Source of the DNA: an uncultured Bacteroidota bacterium
GTDB taxonomy: Bacteria > Bacteroidota > Bacteroidia > JADZBD01
Assembly: GCA_937924855.1 (NCBI GenBank)
Contig: CALEYQ010000054.1
Coordinates: forward strand, 1 to 58,028
Length of the DNA: 58,028 nt
Reading direction: 5' to 3'
Both the position numbers and the translations under genes were made by a program. Each line of letters starts with the position of its first letter. The stretch's first letter is position 1. The notes below the pieces were generated by a model, which worked only from the letters and a program-made list of their open reading frames with translations, searched no databases and had not been told where the DNA came from. Shown here piece after piece: positions 7,601-15,146 of this stretch.

Positions 7601-8568
7601 CAGGATAATTCCCAGATTCCGGATTTTAATAACCACCAGAATACAAAACAAAAGGAAATTCCGGCAAGCATGAAAATTTTCAAAACCGTTCCGGCTTTTC
7701 GGTATTCAGCGGGCGAACTGGCTTTGAAAAGCAGCCACAAAAAAAGGATTAAAAGAATCTGCAGGAGGGCTATGTAAGTTGAGGCCCAAAATCCTCCGTA
7801 GGAATCATACAAAGCAATTTGTCCGATGGTGAGCAAAATAAAACCTGCCAGACTCAGGATAAAAACTATCCAAGTGCTTGTTTTTTTTCCGGCCCGTATG
7901 GGCAGGGTCTTTCCGCCAGCGGCCAAATCGCCCTCAAAATCTTCCATGTCTTTTACAATTTCCCGGGCCAGCGTAAACCAAAAAGCAAAAAATGAAAAAA
8001 CCCCAATTATTTTAATCAGAGAAGAGAAAGAGTGGTGATTGGCTAAAAATACATCCCTGTAGTTTTTTCCCAGCAATGGGGTTTCGTACACCAGAGGAAG
8101 CAGGGGAATTAATCCGGCCAGGATGGCAATTACCAGGTTGCCCACAAGCATCCTTTTTTTGAAATCAACGCTGTAAAACCAAAGGGCACTCGAGGTGAAT
8201 ATGAAAATCATGGATCCAAGAATAAACAATCCGTACTTCCAGGATAAATATATGCCGGCTAAAACGCCAATGGTATTAAGAATAATATGAGCTGCCATGG
8301 CCGTTCTGCGGGGAATGCTGCGGCCTACAATAACTTCTCCGGGACGATTAATTCGGTCGGTTTTTTGGTCGAAATAATCATTAATTACATAGCCTCCCGC
8401 CGCAATCAAAACAATGGAAAAGGAAAGCAATGAAAAATCGAAATGTGTAATGTTCAGACTCATGCCCCAGGAAGCCAAAACGGGACCCAGAATAAGATGC
8501 CGGATAGAATAAAGGGTAAATAATATGATCAGCAGATTGGGTAACCTGATAAGTCGCATTACGGCCAT
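7600..8568 (-). CDS. UbiA-family prenyltransferase
   Basis: About 322 residues with eight or nine membrane segments. The first Asp-rich motif is NDYFDQKTDRINRP, and a second Asp cluster is REIVKDMEDFEGD. Such enzymes transfer a polyprenyl chain to an acceptor within the membrane. In Bacteroidota, proteins at this locus beside maf and a DUF2520 gene are usually named geranylgeranylglycerol-phosphate geranylgeranyltransferase, but the acceptor cannot be read from sequence. The start is ATG 8568 or 8559; an upstream TTG at 8583 is less likely. It is probably cotranscribed with the ccm genes upstream and maf downstream. Confidence 0.85.
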   Translation of the reverse strand: MAVMRLIRLPNLLIILFTLYSIRHLILGPVLASWGMSLNITHFDFSLLSFSIVLIAAGGYVINDYFDQKTDRINRPGEVIVGRSIPRRTAMAAHIILNTIGVLAGIYLSWKYGLFILGSMIFIFTSSALWFYSVDFKKRMLVGNLVIAILAGLIPLLPLVYETPLLGKNYRDVFLANHHSFSSLIKIIGVFSFFAFWFTLAREIVKDMEDFEGDLAAGGKTLPIRAGKKTSTWIVFILSLAGFILLTIGQIALYDSYGGFWASTYIALLQILLILFLWLLFKASSPAEYRKAGTVLKIFMLAGISFCFVFWWLLKSGIWELS

Positions 8569-8628
8569 ATTGTAAATATACAAAATCCTCTATCGGATTA
8601 GGCCTGTATTAACCTTGGTTATATTTTT

Positions 8629-9408
8629 TTATTGGAACCTCCGGGAAATGGAGTCGGATAATACCCGGAATACCTTTTTCAGTTGGGGGTCCCTTGCTAA
8701 TAGCCTTTCCAACTCTTTTATCTTTTTTAAGTCCGAGCGCCTCGCTGGTCCGGTTTGCCCTTTTTCAGGTCCGGTGGTAATGGCTTTTTTCACGGTTTCT
8801 TCAAGGAGCGGATGCAATAAATCAGACTTCAATCCGGCCTTTTTTATCAAATCATAAGCCAGGAGGAACATGAAATTGGAAAAATTATTTCCAAATATTC
8901 CCGACAAGTGCAGAAAAGCCCTTTTTTCGGAATTAAGGTATTGGACTTTTGGACTCAGCAGTAAAGCCAGTTTTTTCAGAGCCGGTAAATCCTTTTGTTT
9001 GCCCTCGTAGAATACCGGAATTTTATTCCAGGATTCAACCGGATTGTTTTTAGTAAAGGATTGAAAAGGGTAAACCACTCCCGAGTTGATATGGTGTTTT
9101 GACAAAACGCTCAGCGGGGTGCTGCCGGAAGAATGAATCAGGATAGCGTTCGGACTTTTTATGGCAAGGGCCGTTTTCTCAATATAATCGTCGGGAACGG
9201 CAAGCCAGATGGTTGACGCAAGGGGGAGTTCCGCTAATTTGTTGGTCCCGATAGCATTTACACGGAGTGCTTCCTTTTTGGCATTTTTTAAATTGCGCGA
9301 CCAAACCCCAATAATTTTTTCTCCCCGCTCATTCAGTCTCCTGATCAGGTGAGAACCCAGATTCCCGGTTCCCACAACTACATGTCCTTTTGGTAATCTA
9401 AGCGACAT
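8629..9408 (-). CDS. Rossmann-like and DUF2520 domain protein
   Basis: About 259 residues. An N-terminal NAD(P)-binding motif, GHVVVGTGNLGSHLIRRL, is followed by a segment resembling F420-dependent NADP oxidoreductases (WLAVPDDYIEKTA). The C-terminal half has the DUF2520 features GVVYPFQSFTK and HLSGIFGNNFSNFM. The ATG at 9408 overlaps the end of ccmF by 11 bases. The biochemical role of this family is not established. In related genomes it neighbours ubiA and maf, as here. Confidence 0.82.
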   Translation of the reverse strand: MSLRLPKGHVVVGTGNLGSHLIRRLNERGEKIIGVWSRNLKNAKKEALRVNAIGTNKLAELPLASTIWLAVPDDYIEKTALAIKSPNAILIHSSGSTPLSVLSKHHINSGVVYPFQSFTKNNPVESWNKIPVFYEGKQKDLPALKKLALLLSPKVQYLNSEKRAFLHLSGIFGNNFSNFMFLLAYDLIKKAGLKSDLLHPLLEETVKKAITTGPEKGQTGPARRSDLKKIKELERLLARDPQLKKVFRVLSDSISRRFQ

Positions 9409-11827
9409 TTTTCTTTTTAATTCTCTGCCTCACGGCAATAAATGATCCGGCAACCATGATAAGGCATCCTGCCCATAAAATATTTATCCCGGGAAACTCA
9501 AGGGCTTTCATAACTACAAAATCATTGTTCGAAGACAATTTCTCAAAAACAGAAATTTCCGAAGATCCCGTATCAGGGTTTATCTTCCATAAAGCAATCC
9601 GCATTCCCAGATTGGGTAAAAGGGCTTCACGAACCTCAGGGAAACTATCCCGGATAATATACAAAGGCCATACGGTAGTGTCGGCAGAAGCACCATTCAG
9701 AACTTTAACTCTGGCTCCCACCGCCAGAAAAACCTTTCCCAGTCCGGTCGTGTCTATCGCACGGTCAAGTCCCTCGAATATCAGGGTGGCATTATTGCAA
9801 TAAATGGTATCTCCCGAAACCACGGTGGCGGTGGTGGGCCCTTTCCATTCCACCCCTTCACCTGGCATAATTCCGGGGTGTGTTATGTGGGTATAAATAT
9901 CTTTATGCAGGAAATGTCGGGTGTCGGGCTCCGATGAATTTCCCATTCTCTCATTGAGCTGAATCCGGGGGTATAAAGTGAAGGCCTGGGAATAATTCCC
10001 CTGGGCATCTTTTTCCAGGTATTCCACTTCAAACAAAATATGAATGCCGTCTTTTTCCTTGCCCTTGTAAACCACAAAATAGTTTCCCATGGGAACCGTA
10101 TCGTTTTTGTTCAGCCTGATGTTTTCGTTGGCGGGATAAATGTTCCCAAATGAGGAAAGGGAATTGTCGGGATTAACAGAAATTGTTTTGGTTTTTCCCG
10201 TTGATATTAGGGCCCCTGTAATTAAAAGGCCAAATCCTATATGGGCAATGGAAGCCCCGCTATGATTTATTTTTCCTTTAATCACGAAAAGCAGGTATTT
10301 CCCATTGGCCAAAACCGAAAACACGCCTGCAAACAATAACAGCAAATAAAACAGGCGGAATGAAAATTCCAGCCAACCGAGGAAATAACCTGAAACAAGA
10401 CTTAAAACAAGGGCCGAAAAAAGTGGAACTCTGATCCTGGCAAATACTTCCCCGGGTTCGGTGTTCCGATACTTGAAAAACTGGGCAATTCCCATAAGCA
10501 CAAGAATCAAAATGGCAAAACCGGTTTGCCATTTGTTGTAGTCTGCAATTTCAAGTCCCGCAAGTTTGGTTCCGAAAATTTTATTGATTACAGGAAATGA
10601 AGTGGTAAAAGAAATATGAAAGGCAGCTAAGAGCAAAGTAAGCGATCCCACAAACATCCAAAACTCCCGGCTGTAAAAAGCATCTTCTTTATTATGTAGC
10701 CGGATAAATTCTCTCCGGTTCAGGAAAATAAGGTATCCGGCAAGGGCAACAAATGAAAAAAGAAAAATCAACAAGAGTCCCGACATACCGAGATCGGTAA
10801 AGGCATGAACGCTTGAATCGCCCAAAATTCCGCTTCGGGTTAGGAAGGTGCTGTATAAAACTAGCAGGAAGGAGCCCAGGGTAAGGACAATAGCAGTAAA
10901 ATGATTCTTGTTTGCTTTGATATTAACAAGCATAACATGACCGGCTGCAACAATAAGAACCCAGGGTACAAGCGATGCGTTTTCAACGGGATCCCAGGCC
11001 CAGAAACCGCCAAAGGAAAGAGCCTCGTAAGCCCAGGCTCCACCCATAAGAATTCCGGTTCCCAAAATTCCTATAGAGAAATAGGTCCAGGGAAGGGCAG
11101 GGGATTGCCATTGCATTAACTTTTTTCGGACAAGCGCTCCAACGGCAAATCCAAAAGGGATCAGGGTGGAGGCAAATCCTAAAAACAGAACCGGTGGATG
11201 AATGGTCATCCAGTAATTTTGCAAGAGCGGATTTAATCCTCTGCCATCGGCAAAAACAGGTAAGGAAAGATAATCGGGGTTTTTTATCCAGGGCAAACCG
11301 GCGTTTTCCGGCATTTCCCTTACCAGGGTGAAGGGACTGCTTCCGATTTTATACTCAAACACATAAACACCCAGGATCATAAAACTTATAAATGCCTGCA
11401 CCAGGCTCATGGTTCCCATAACCGGTGCCGTCCATTCGCTTTGCTTTCTTAGAAAAATAAATCCCAAAACCACATGCCAGAATGCCCACAACAGAAATGA
11501 CCCTTCCTGTCCTTCCCAAAAACTGGCAAAAATATATTTCATCGACATGTCGAGGCTTGTATGTTGCCAGGCATACTGATATTCAAAAAAATGTCCGACA
11601 AGGACCAGGAAAACCAAAGCAATTACACCCAGCAGGGCAAAGGAATGTAAGAAAAAAAGTTTTTTTGCGAAGTTTTCCCAGCCGGCCGGACTATGGGAGT
11701 CAGATTTTCTGAGCGAAAGAAACCAGGACAAGCCCGCAAACAGGGCACAAGAGAACGAAATTCCGCTGAGTAAAAATCCCAAGTCGCCTATCCAGGCACT
11801 TTCTCCGTTATAGGCTATTGATTCCAT
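9398..11827 (-). CDS. ccmF: Cytochrome c maturation protein CcmF (CcsA/CcmF heme lyase family)
   Basis: About 809 residues with about fifteen membrane segments. The heme-handling WWD motif is GGFWAWDPVENASLVPWVL. Conserved histidines occur nearby, in WMTIHPPVLFLGFAS and STFLTRSGILGDSSVHAFTD. A large C-terminal periplasmic domain precedes a final membrane helix. CcmF joins heme from holo-CcmE to apocytochrome c. It lies downstream of ccmE with a gap of a few bases, as in other ccm operons. Length is somewhat above the usual 650 residues of proteobacterial CcmF because of the C-terminal soluble domain. Confidence 0.92.
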   Translation of the reverse strand: MESIAYNGESAWIGDLGFLLSGISFSCALFAGLSWFLSLRKSDSHSPAGWENFAKKLFFLHSFALLGVIALVFLVLVGHFFEYQYAWQHTSLDMSMKYIFASFWEGQEGSFLLWAFWHVVLGFIFLRKQSEWTAPVMGTMSLVQAFISFMILGVYVFEYKIGSSPFTLVREMPENAGLPWIKNPDYLSLPVFADGRGLNPLLQNYWMTIHPPVLFLGFASTLIPFGFAVGALVRKKLMQWQSPALPWTYFSIGILGTGILMGGAWAYEALSFGGFWAWDPVENASLVPWVLIVAAGHVMLVNIKANKNHFTAIVLTLGSFLLVLYSTFLTRSGILGDSSVHAFTDLGMSGLLLIFLFSFVALAGYLIFLNRREFIRLHNKEDAFYSREFWMFVGSLTLLLAAFHISFTTSFPVINKIFGTKLAGLEIADYNKWQTGFAILILVLMGIAQFFKYRNTEPGEVFARIRVPLFSALVLSLVSGYFLGWLEFSFRLFYLLLLFAGVFSVLANGKYLLFVIKGKINHSGASIAHIGFGLLITGALISTGKTKTISVNPDNSLSSFGNIYPANENIRLNKNDTVPMGNYFVVYKGKEKDGIHILFEVEYLEKDAQGNYSQAFTLYPRIQLNERMGNSSEPDTRHFLHKDIYTHITHPGIMPGEGVEWKGPTTATVVSGDTIYCNNATLIFEGLDRAIDTTGLGKVFLAVGARVKVLNGASADTTVWPLYIIRDSFPEVREALLPNLGMRIALWKINPDTGSSEISVFEKLSSNNDFVVMKALEFPGINILWAGCLIMVAGSFIAVRQRIKKKNVA

Positions 11828-11833
11828 AGGTGC

Positions 11834-12235
11834 TTACTGATTTTCAGCATTGTCCTTTGCCGGAGAATCATTATTGTATTTGGAGGGACATTTCATTAAA
11901 ACTTCGCGGGCGTGAAATTCATTGCCCTCGGCTTTTCCAATAATTACAATTCGTTCTGCCCGTTCAAAATCTGCCGGTTTTTCTTTGTGGAGAATAACTT
12001 TGGAAACCGTTCCCAGGGTATCTTTCATGTGGAAGGAAAAAAGGTTGGGATTTATTTCCGGATTGTATTCCTGTCCGTTTTCGTGCACGTAGGAACCAAT
12101 AACATGGTATTCCTTTCCGGGGTTTTTATAGGCGGCATTAAAAACATCGTAGGTTCCGGCATCCGAAAGCGTTGAAATCATGACACCACCGGCCACGGCA
12201 ATCAATACTAAAACAACAAGTGTGGAAATTTTCAT
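11834..12235 (-). CDS. ccmE: Heme chaperone CcmE with a CxxxY heme-binding motif
   Basis: About 133 residues: one N-terminal membrane anchor, then an OB-fold domain ending in the heme-binding site. In the well-studied proteobacterial CcmE the site is HxxxY. Here it reads LMKCPSKYNND, so Cys replaces His. That variant is known from CcmE of some sulfate reducers and archaea, and it changes how heme is held. The start overlaps the ccmD stop as ATGA. A charged Asn/Asp/Lys tail closes the protein. It delivers heme from the CcmC/D complex to CcmF. Confidence 0.9.
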   Translation of the reverse strand: MKISTLVVLVLIAVAGGVMISTLSDAGTYDVFNAAYKNPGKEYHVIGSYVHENGQEYNPEINPNLFSFHMKDTLGTVSKVILHKEKPADFERAERIVIIGKAEGNEFHAREVLMKCPSKYNNDSPAKDNAENQ

Positions 12236-12483
12236 TTATTCTTCGAGTCTTTTTCAAGCCGGTTTATTTTCCGGTCGAGATATATAAGGTAAATTATTAT
12301 TCCCAGGAAAACCAGGGTCATTACTCCCACAACCACAAATATTTTTCCCTCGCTACGGAAAAGATCCGCCATCGCAGGCTTTTCCTGTTCCGTTTGCCCG
12401 GCAAGGGTAAGAGGAAGTGTTAATAAGGCGAGCAGGAATATCCGGCAGGTCTTATTTGAAAAATCAATGAGTTGTGATATCAT
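12232..12483 (-). CDS. ccmD: CcmD-like small membrane protein
   Basis: 83 residues. A first hydrophobic stretch (about residues 14-29) looks like a signal peptide or anchor. A second is FVVVGVMTLVFLGIIIYLIYL, followed by DRKINRLEKD, the usual CcmD pattern of a single helix with a charged cytoplasmic tail. CcmD helps release holo-CcmE from CcmC. The assignment rests mainly on position between ccmC and ccmE and on that helix. It overlaps ccmC by 20 bases and ccmE by 4. Confidence 0.75.
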   Translation of the reverse strand: MISQLIDFSNKTCRIFLLALLTLPLTLAGQTEQEKPAMADLFRSEGKIFVVVGVMTLVFLGIIIYLIYLDRKINRLEKDSKNK

Positions 12484-13126
12484 CGTTTAATTTTCGAATG
12501 CGTAATTTCAAAGTAAAAATCCAAAGGCCAAGCAGGATAAATCCGAGTACGGCAGGGTAAAAAACCAGCCGCATGTTTCCGTCGAGATCGTATTGGTTAA
12601 AGGCAGGATTTCCTCCATTGCCGGGGTGTAGTGAGTCATACATCCTCGGCAGTAAAAAGATCAATACCACCATCATGACAAAAGCAAAAATATTATAAAC
12701 CGCCGCCAGGCGGGCTCTTTTTTGTTCCTCTTGGGTGTTCCCCCGCAAAACAGCATAGGCCAAAAAAACCAGCAGGGTTATGGCCGACCCATTCAGCTTA
12801 ACATCATTGGTCCAGAAAGCACCCCAGGTGTATTTGGCCCAAAGGCTACCGGTAAGCAAACCGAGAATCCCGAACAGAATTCCAACAAAGGCCGATTCGG
12901 CGGCGATGCGGTCATATTTTAAGTCTCCCGATCTGAGAAAACGAAGCGAGCCATAAAAGGAAACAGAAAAAAGAGCAACCATGGTAAACCACATGGGAAC
13001 ATGAAAATACAGATTCCGGATAGTTTCATTAAGGACAAACCTTGCCGGAACCTCCAATACTAATCCTGCAATAATTACATAGAAAAGTAAAATTCCGCAG
13101 ACTATTTTCCACCAGTTTCGGACCAT
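12464..13126 (-). CDS. ccmC: Heme-handling membrane protein CcmC (CcsA superfamily)
   Basis: About 220 residues with six membrane segments. The first conserved His lies in RNLYFHVPMWFTM. The WWD region reads YTWGAFWTNDVKLNGSA, so one Trp of the classic WxWD is replaced (WTND); the Asp and the first tryptophans remain. CcmC loads heme onto CcmE at the outer face of the membrane. ATG 13126 leaves a five-base gap after ccmB; an in-frame TTG at 13144 is the alternative. The second His is in the segment MYDSLHPGNGG. Confidence 0.88.
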   Translation of the reverse strand: MVRNWWKIVCGILLFYVIIAGLVLEVPARFVLNETIRNLYFHVPMWFTMVALFSVSFYGSLRFLRSGDLKYDRIAAESAFVGILFGILGLLTGSLWAKYTWGAFWTNDVKLNGSAITLLVFLAYAVLRGNTQEEQKRARLAAVYNIFAFVMMVVLIFLLPRMYDSLHPGNGGNPAFNQYDLDGNMRLVFYPAVLGFILLGLWIFTLKLRIRKLNDDITTH

Positions 13127-13131
13127 CTTTT

Positions 13132-13788
13132 TTACTCTTTCCAAAGGTACGGAAATAACAAATAGGAGAGGAGGATTGCGATGGAATCAAGGGCGATAAG
13201 CGAAAAGAAATACTTTGCTGCGGCAGCAAATTCCAGTCCGTTCATGGCCAGCATACTCAGCTTTAATGAAATGAGCAATACCGGAATAAACAGAGGGAAA
13301 CTCAAAATAGCTAAAAGGGTAAAACTATTGCCTGATTTCGAGGCTATGGCAGCCATCAACGACAAAACAGCGGCCAGGCCCAGTGCACCTGGGATGAGGT
13401 AAAGGAGAAACAGGGATTTTTGAAGAATGGGGTTCCCGTTTAGAAATGAAAAGGTGGCAAAAGCAATGAAGGAAACCAGGGTAATAAGTAAAAAATTATA
13501 GATTGTTTTTCCAAGAATAAAGGCTTCCGGACGGGCCATATTGAAATAATAGATCCGAAGACCACGGCTGTCGGAAAAGAAACTCTTTAAAGAGGCATTT
13601 ACCGCCGAAAACAAGGTCAATACCCAAAATACTCCAACCCATGTTTGGGGTTCCATACTGCCTTTTTGACTCAGGTATGCTACATAAACCGAAGAGAGCA
13701 CATAGAGTAAAACCCCGCCGATGGAATATTTGCTTCTAAGGTCGGATTTCAGTTCGTGTAAAAATATCGAAAGCACCTGTTTTTTCAC
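13132..13788 (-). CDS. ccmB: Heme exporter protein CcmB
   Basis: About 218 residues with six membrane segments. The typical CcmB start (FLHELKSDLRSKY) and the segment IPGALGLAAVLSLMAAIASKSG are present. CcmB forms the ABC-type complex CcmAB(CD) used to release holo-CcmE. The start is uncertain. A TTG at 13794 overlaps a -7 promoter box, leaving GTG 13788 or GTG 13776. It is the first gene of the minus-strand ccm run. The ATPase partner gene ccmA is not in this window. Confidence 0.85.
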   Translation of the reverse strand: MKKQVLSIFLHELKSDLRSKYSIGGVLLYVLSSVYVAYLSQKGSMEPQTWVGVFWVLTLFSAVNASLKSFFSDSRGLRIYYFNMARPEAFILGKTIYNFLLITLVSFIAFATFSFLNGNPILQKSLFLLYLIPGALGLAAVLSLMAAIASKSGNSFTLLAILSFPLFIPVLLISLKLSMLAMNGLEFAAAAKYFFSLIALDSIAILLSYLLFPYLWKE

Positions 13789-13791
13789 CTT

Positions 13792-13799
13792 CAAATATA
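13792..13799 (-). promoter_or_regulatory. Putative -7 box of the ccm operon
   Basis: Reads TATATTTG on the minus strand, matching TAnnTTTG. It sits three bases upstream of the GTG chosen for ccmB, so the mRNA would be nearly leaderless, or translation starts at the later GTG. No -33 TTG at ideal spacing. Confidence 0.45.
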
Positions 13800-13846
13800 C
13801 TGGGTATTGCTCCCGGTTTTACCTAAAACATTGTATTTTTACAGGT

Positions 13847-14383
13847 ATGAGAACTTTGATTTTGTTGGTTTGTTTATCGTTGTCGGGTTTGACAGCCCTT
13901 TCCCAGAAAAACTTCCACGATTTCGTGGTAAATGACATTTCGGGAAATCCCGTTTCACTGGCTGCGTATAAGGGAAAAAAGGTACTTGTGGTTAACACCG
14001 CATCGCGTTGTGGCTATACCCCTCAATATGCCGAACTGGAAAACCTATACCGGAAATATGCCGAAAAGGGTTTTGTGATCCTGGCCTTCCCCTGCAACGA
14101 CTTTGGTGGACAGGAGCCGGGTTCAGGAGATGAAATAGCCGGGTTTTGCAAAGAAAAATACGGAGTTACTTTTCCCCTTTTCGAAAAGGTGAAAATAAAG
14201 GAACCCAATCGCGACCCATTGTACGCCTGGCTTTGTTCTGGCGGAGGAGGGAAGTTGGAACCCATTGAAGTTAAATGGAACTTCTGGAAATTTTTGATCG
14301 ATGAAAATGGAAATCTGGTGGCTTCTTTCAGTTCTAAAGTGAGTCCCGACAGTGAAGAAATCTTGAAATTTCTCGATAAATAA
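13847..14383 (+). CDS. Glutathione peroxidase family thiol peroxidase, exported
   Basis: About 178 residues, with a signal peptide ending near LTALSQ. The family motifs are present: VNTASRCGYTPQY with the catalytic Cys, then FPCNDFGGQEPG with the Gln, then VKWNFWKFLID with Trp and Asn. These four residues form the active site. Non-animal members usually use thioredoxin rather than glutathione to reduce peroxides. It is directly followed by the bacillithiol gene bshB1, so thiol redox defence is a plausible common theme. A near-match -7 box (TATTTTTA, 13834-13841) lies five bases before the ATG. Confidence 0.9.
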   Translation: MRTLILLVCLSLSGLTALSQKNFHDFVVNDISGNPVSLAAYKGKKVLVVNTASRCGYTPQYAELENLYRKYAEKGFVILAFPCNDFGGQEPGSGDEIAGFCKEKYGVTFPLFEKVKIKEPNRDPLYAWLCSGGGGKLEPIEVKWNFWKFLIDENGNLVASFSSKVSPDSEEILKFLDK

Positions 14384-14387
14384 TCCC

Positions 14388-15095
14388 ATGAAAACCGATG
14401 TACTCGCCTTTGGTATTCATCCCGATGATATTGAATTGGGGTGTGCCGGGGCTTTGTTTGGTCTGAAAAAGGAAGGAAAGTCAATTGGTCTTGTAGATCT
14501 TAGTGAGGGAGAGTTGGGAACCCGTGGAAGTCCTGAAACCAGGGCCCGGGAGGCCTTGGCAGCAGCCCGTCTTTTGGGAGCCCGTTTTCGTGTTAATATG
14601 AAGTTTGCCGACGGTTTTTTCCAAAAGGATAATGCCTCTGTACTGGCTCTGATTGAAGTTATCCGGGATTGCCAGCCCGAATATGTTTTTTGCAATGCCC
14701 CGGTCGACCGGCATCCCGATCATGGCCGGGCCAGTGAATTAGTGAGGGAGGCTTGCTTTTATTCCGGCCTAATAAAAATCAGAACCCGTGGAAATCAAAA
14801 GACGCATAGGCCTAAACTGGTTTTTCAATATATACAGGATCGCCCCTTAAAGCCGGATCTGATTCTGGATATTTCTCCCTTTTTCGAAAAGAAGATGAAA
14901 GCCATTCAATGTTTTTCCTCTCAGTTTTATTCTCCCGGACTTAAAGGTCCGAAAACTCCGATCAGCGGGAAAGAGTTTCTAAAGGTGGTGGAAAGTAAAG
15001 CCAGAATTCATGGACGGGAGATTGGGGTTGAGTTTGGTGAAGGCTTTGTGCTCGAAAGGACTCCCGGGATAAAATCAATTTACAACATATTGTAA
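14388..15095 (+). CDS. bshB1: Bacillithiol biosynthesis deacetylase BshB1
   Basis: About 235 residues. The LmbE/PIG-L type zinc site is visible as AFGIHPDDIELGCAGAL and PVDRHPDHGRASELV. SEGELGTRGSPETRAREA, ISPFFEKKMKAIQCFSSQF and the GREIGVEFGEGF ending are typical of BshB1. The enzyme removes acetyl from GlcNAc-malate in bacillithiol synthesis in the cytoplasm. It starts four bases after the glutathione peroxidase stop, so the two are probably cotranscribed, and it ends in a strong bidirectional terminator. Confidence 0.92.
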   Translation: MKTDVLAFGIHPDDIELGCAGALFGLKKEGKSIGLVDLSEGELGTRGSPETRAREALAAARLLGARFRVNMKFADGFFQKDNASVLALIEVIRDCQPEYVFCNAPVDRHPDHGRASELVREACFYSGLIKIRTRGNQKTHRPKLVFQYIQDRPLKPDLILDISPFFEKKMKAIQCFSSQFYSPGLKGPKTPISGKEFLKVVESKARIHGREIGVEFGEGFVLERTPGIKSIYNIL

Positions 15096-15129
15096 AAAAA
15101 ACACCTCCGCAGAACGGAGGTGTTTTTTT
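15094..15129. terminator. Bidirectional intrinsic terminator
   Basis: ACACCTCCG (15101-15109) pairs with CGGAGGTGT (15115-15123) around CAGAA, flanked by A and T runs on both sides. It serves bshB1 from the left and the T9SS cargo gene from the right. Confidence 0.9.
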
Positions 15130-15146
15130 ATGAAAGAAGAGGGCTG

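Noticed and set aside
8615..8857. Plus-strand frame antisense to the DUF2520 gene
   Set aside because: It lies wholly over a well-supported minus-strand gene and has no promoter, homology signature or codon pattern of its own.
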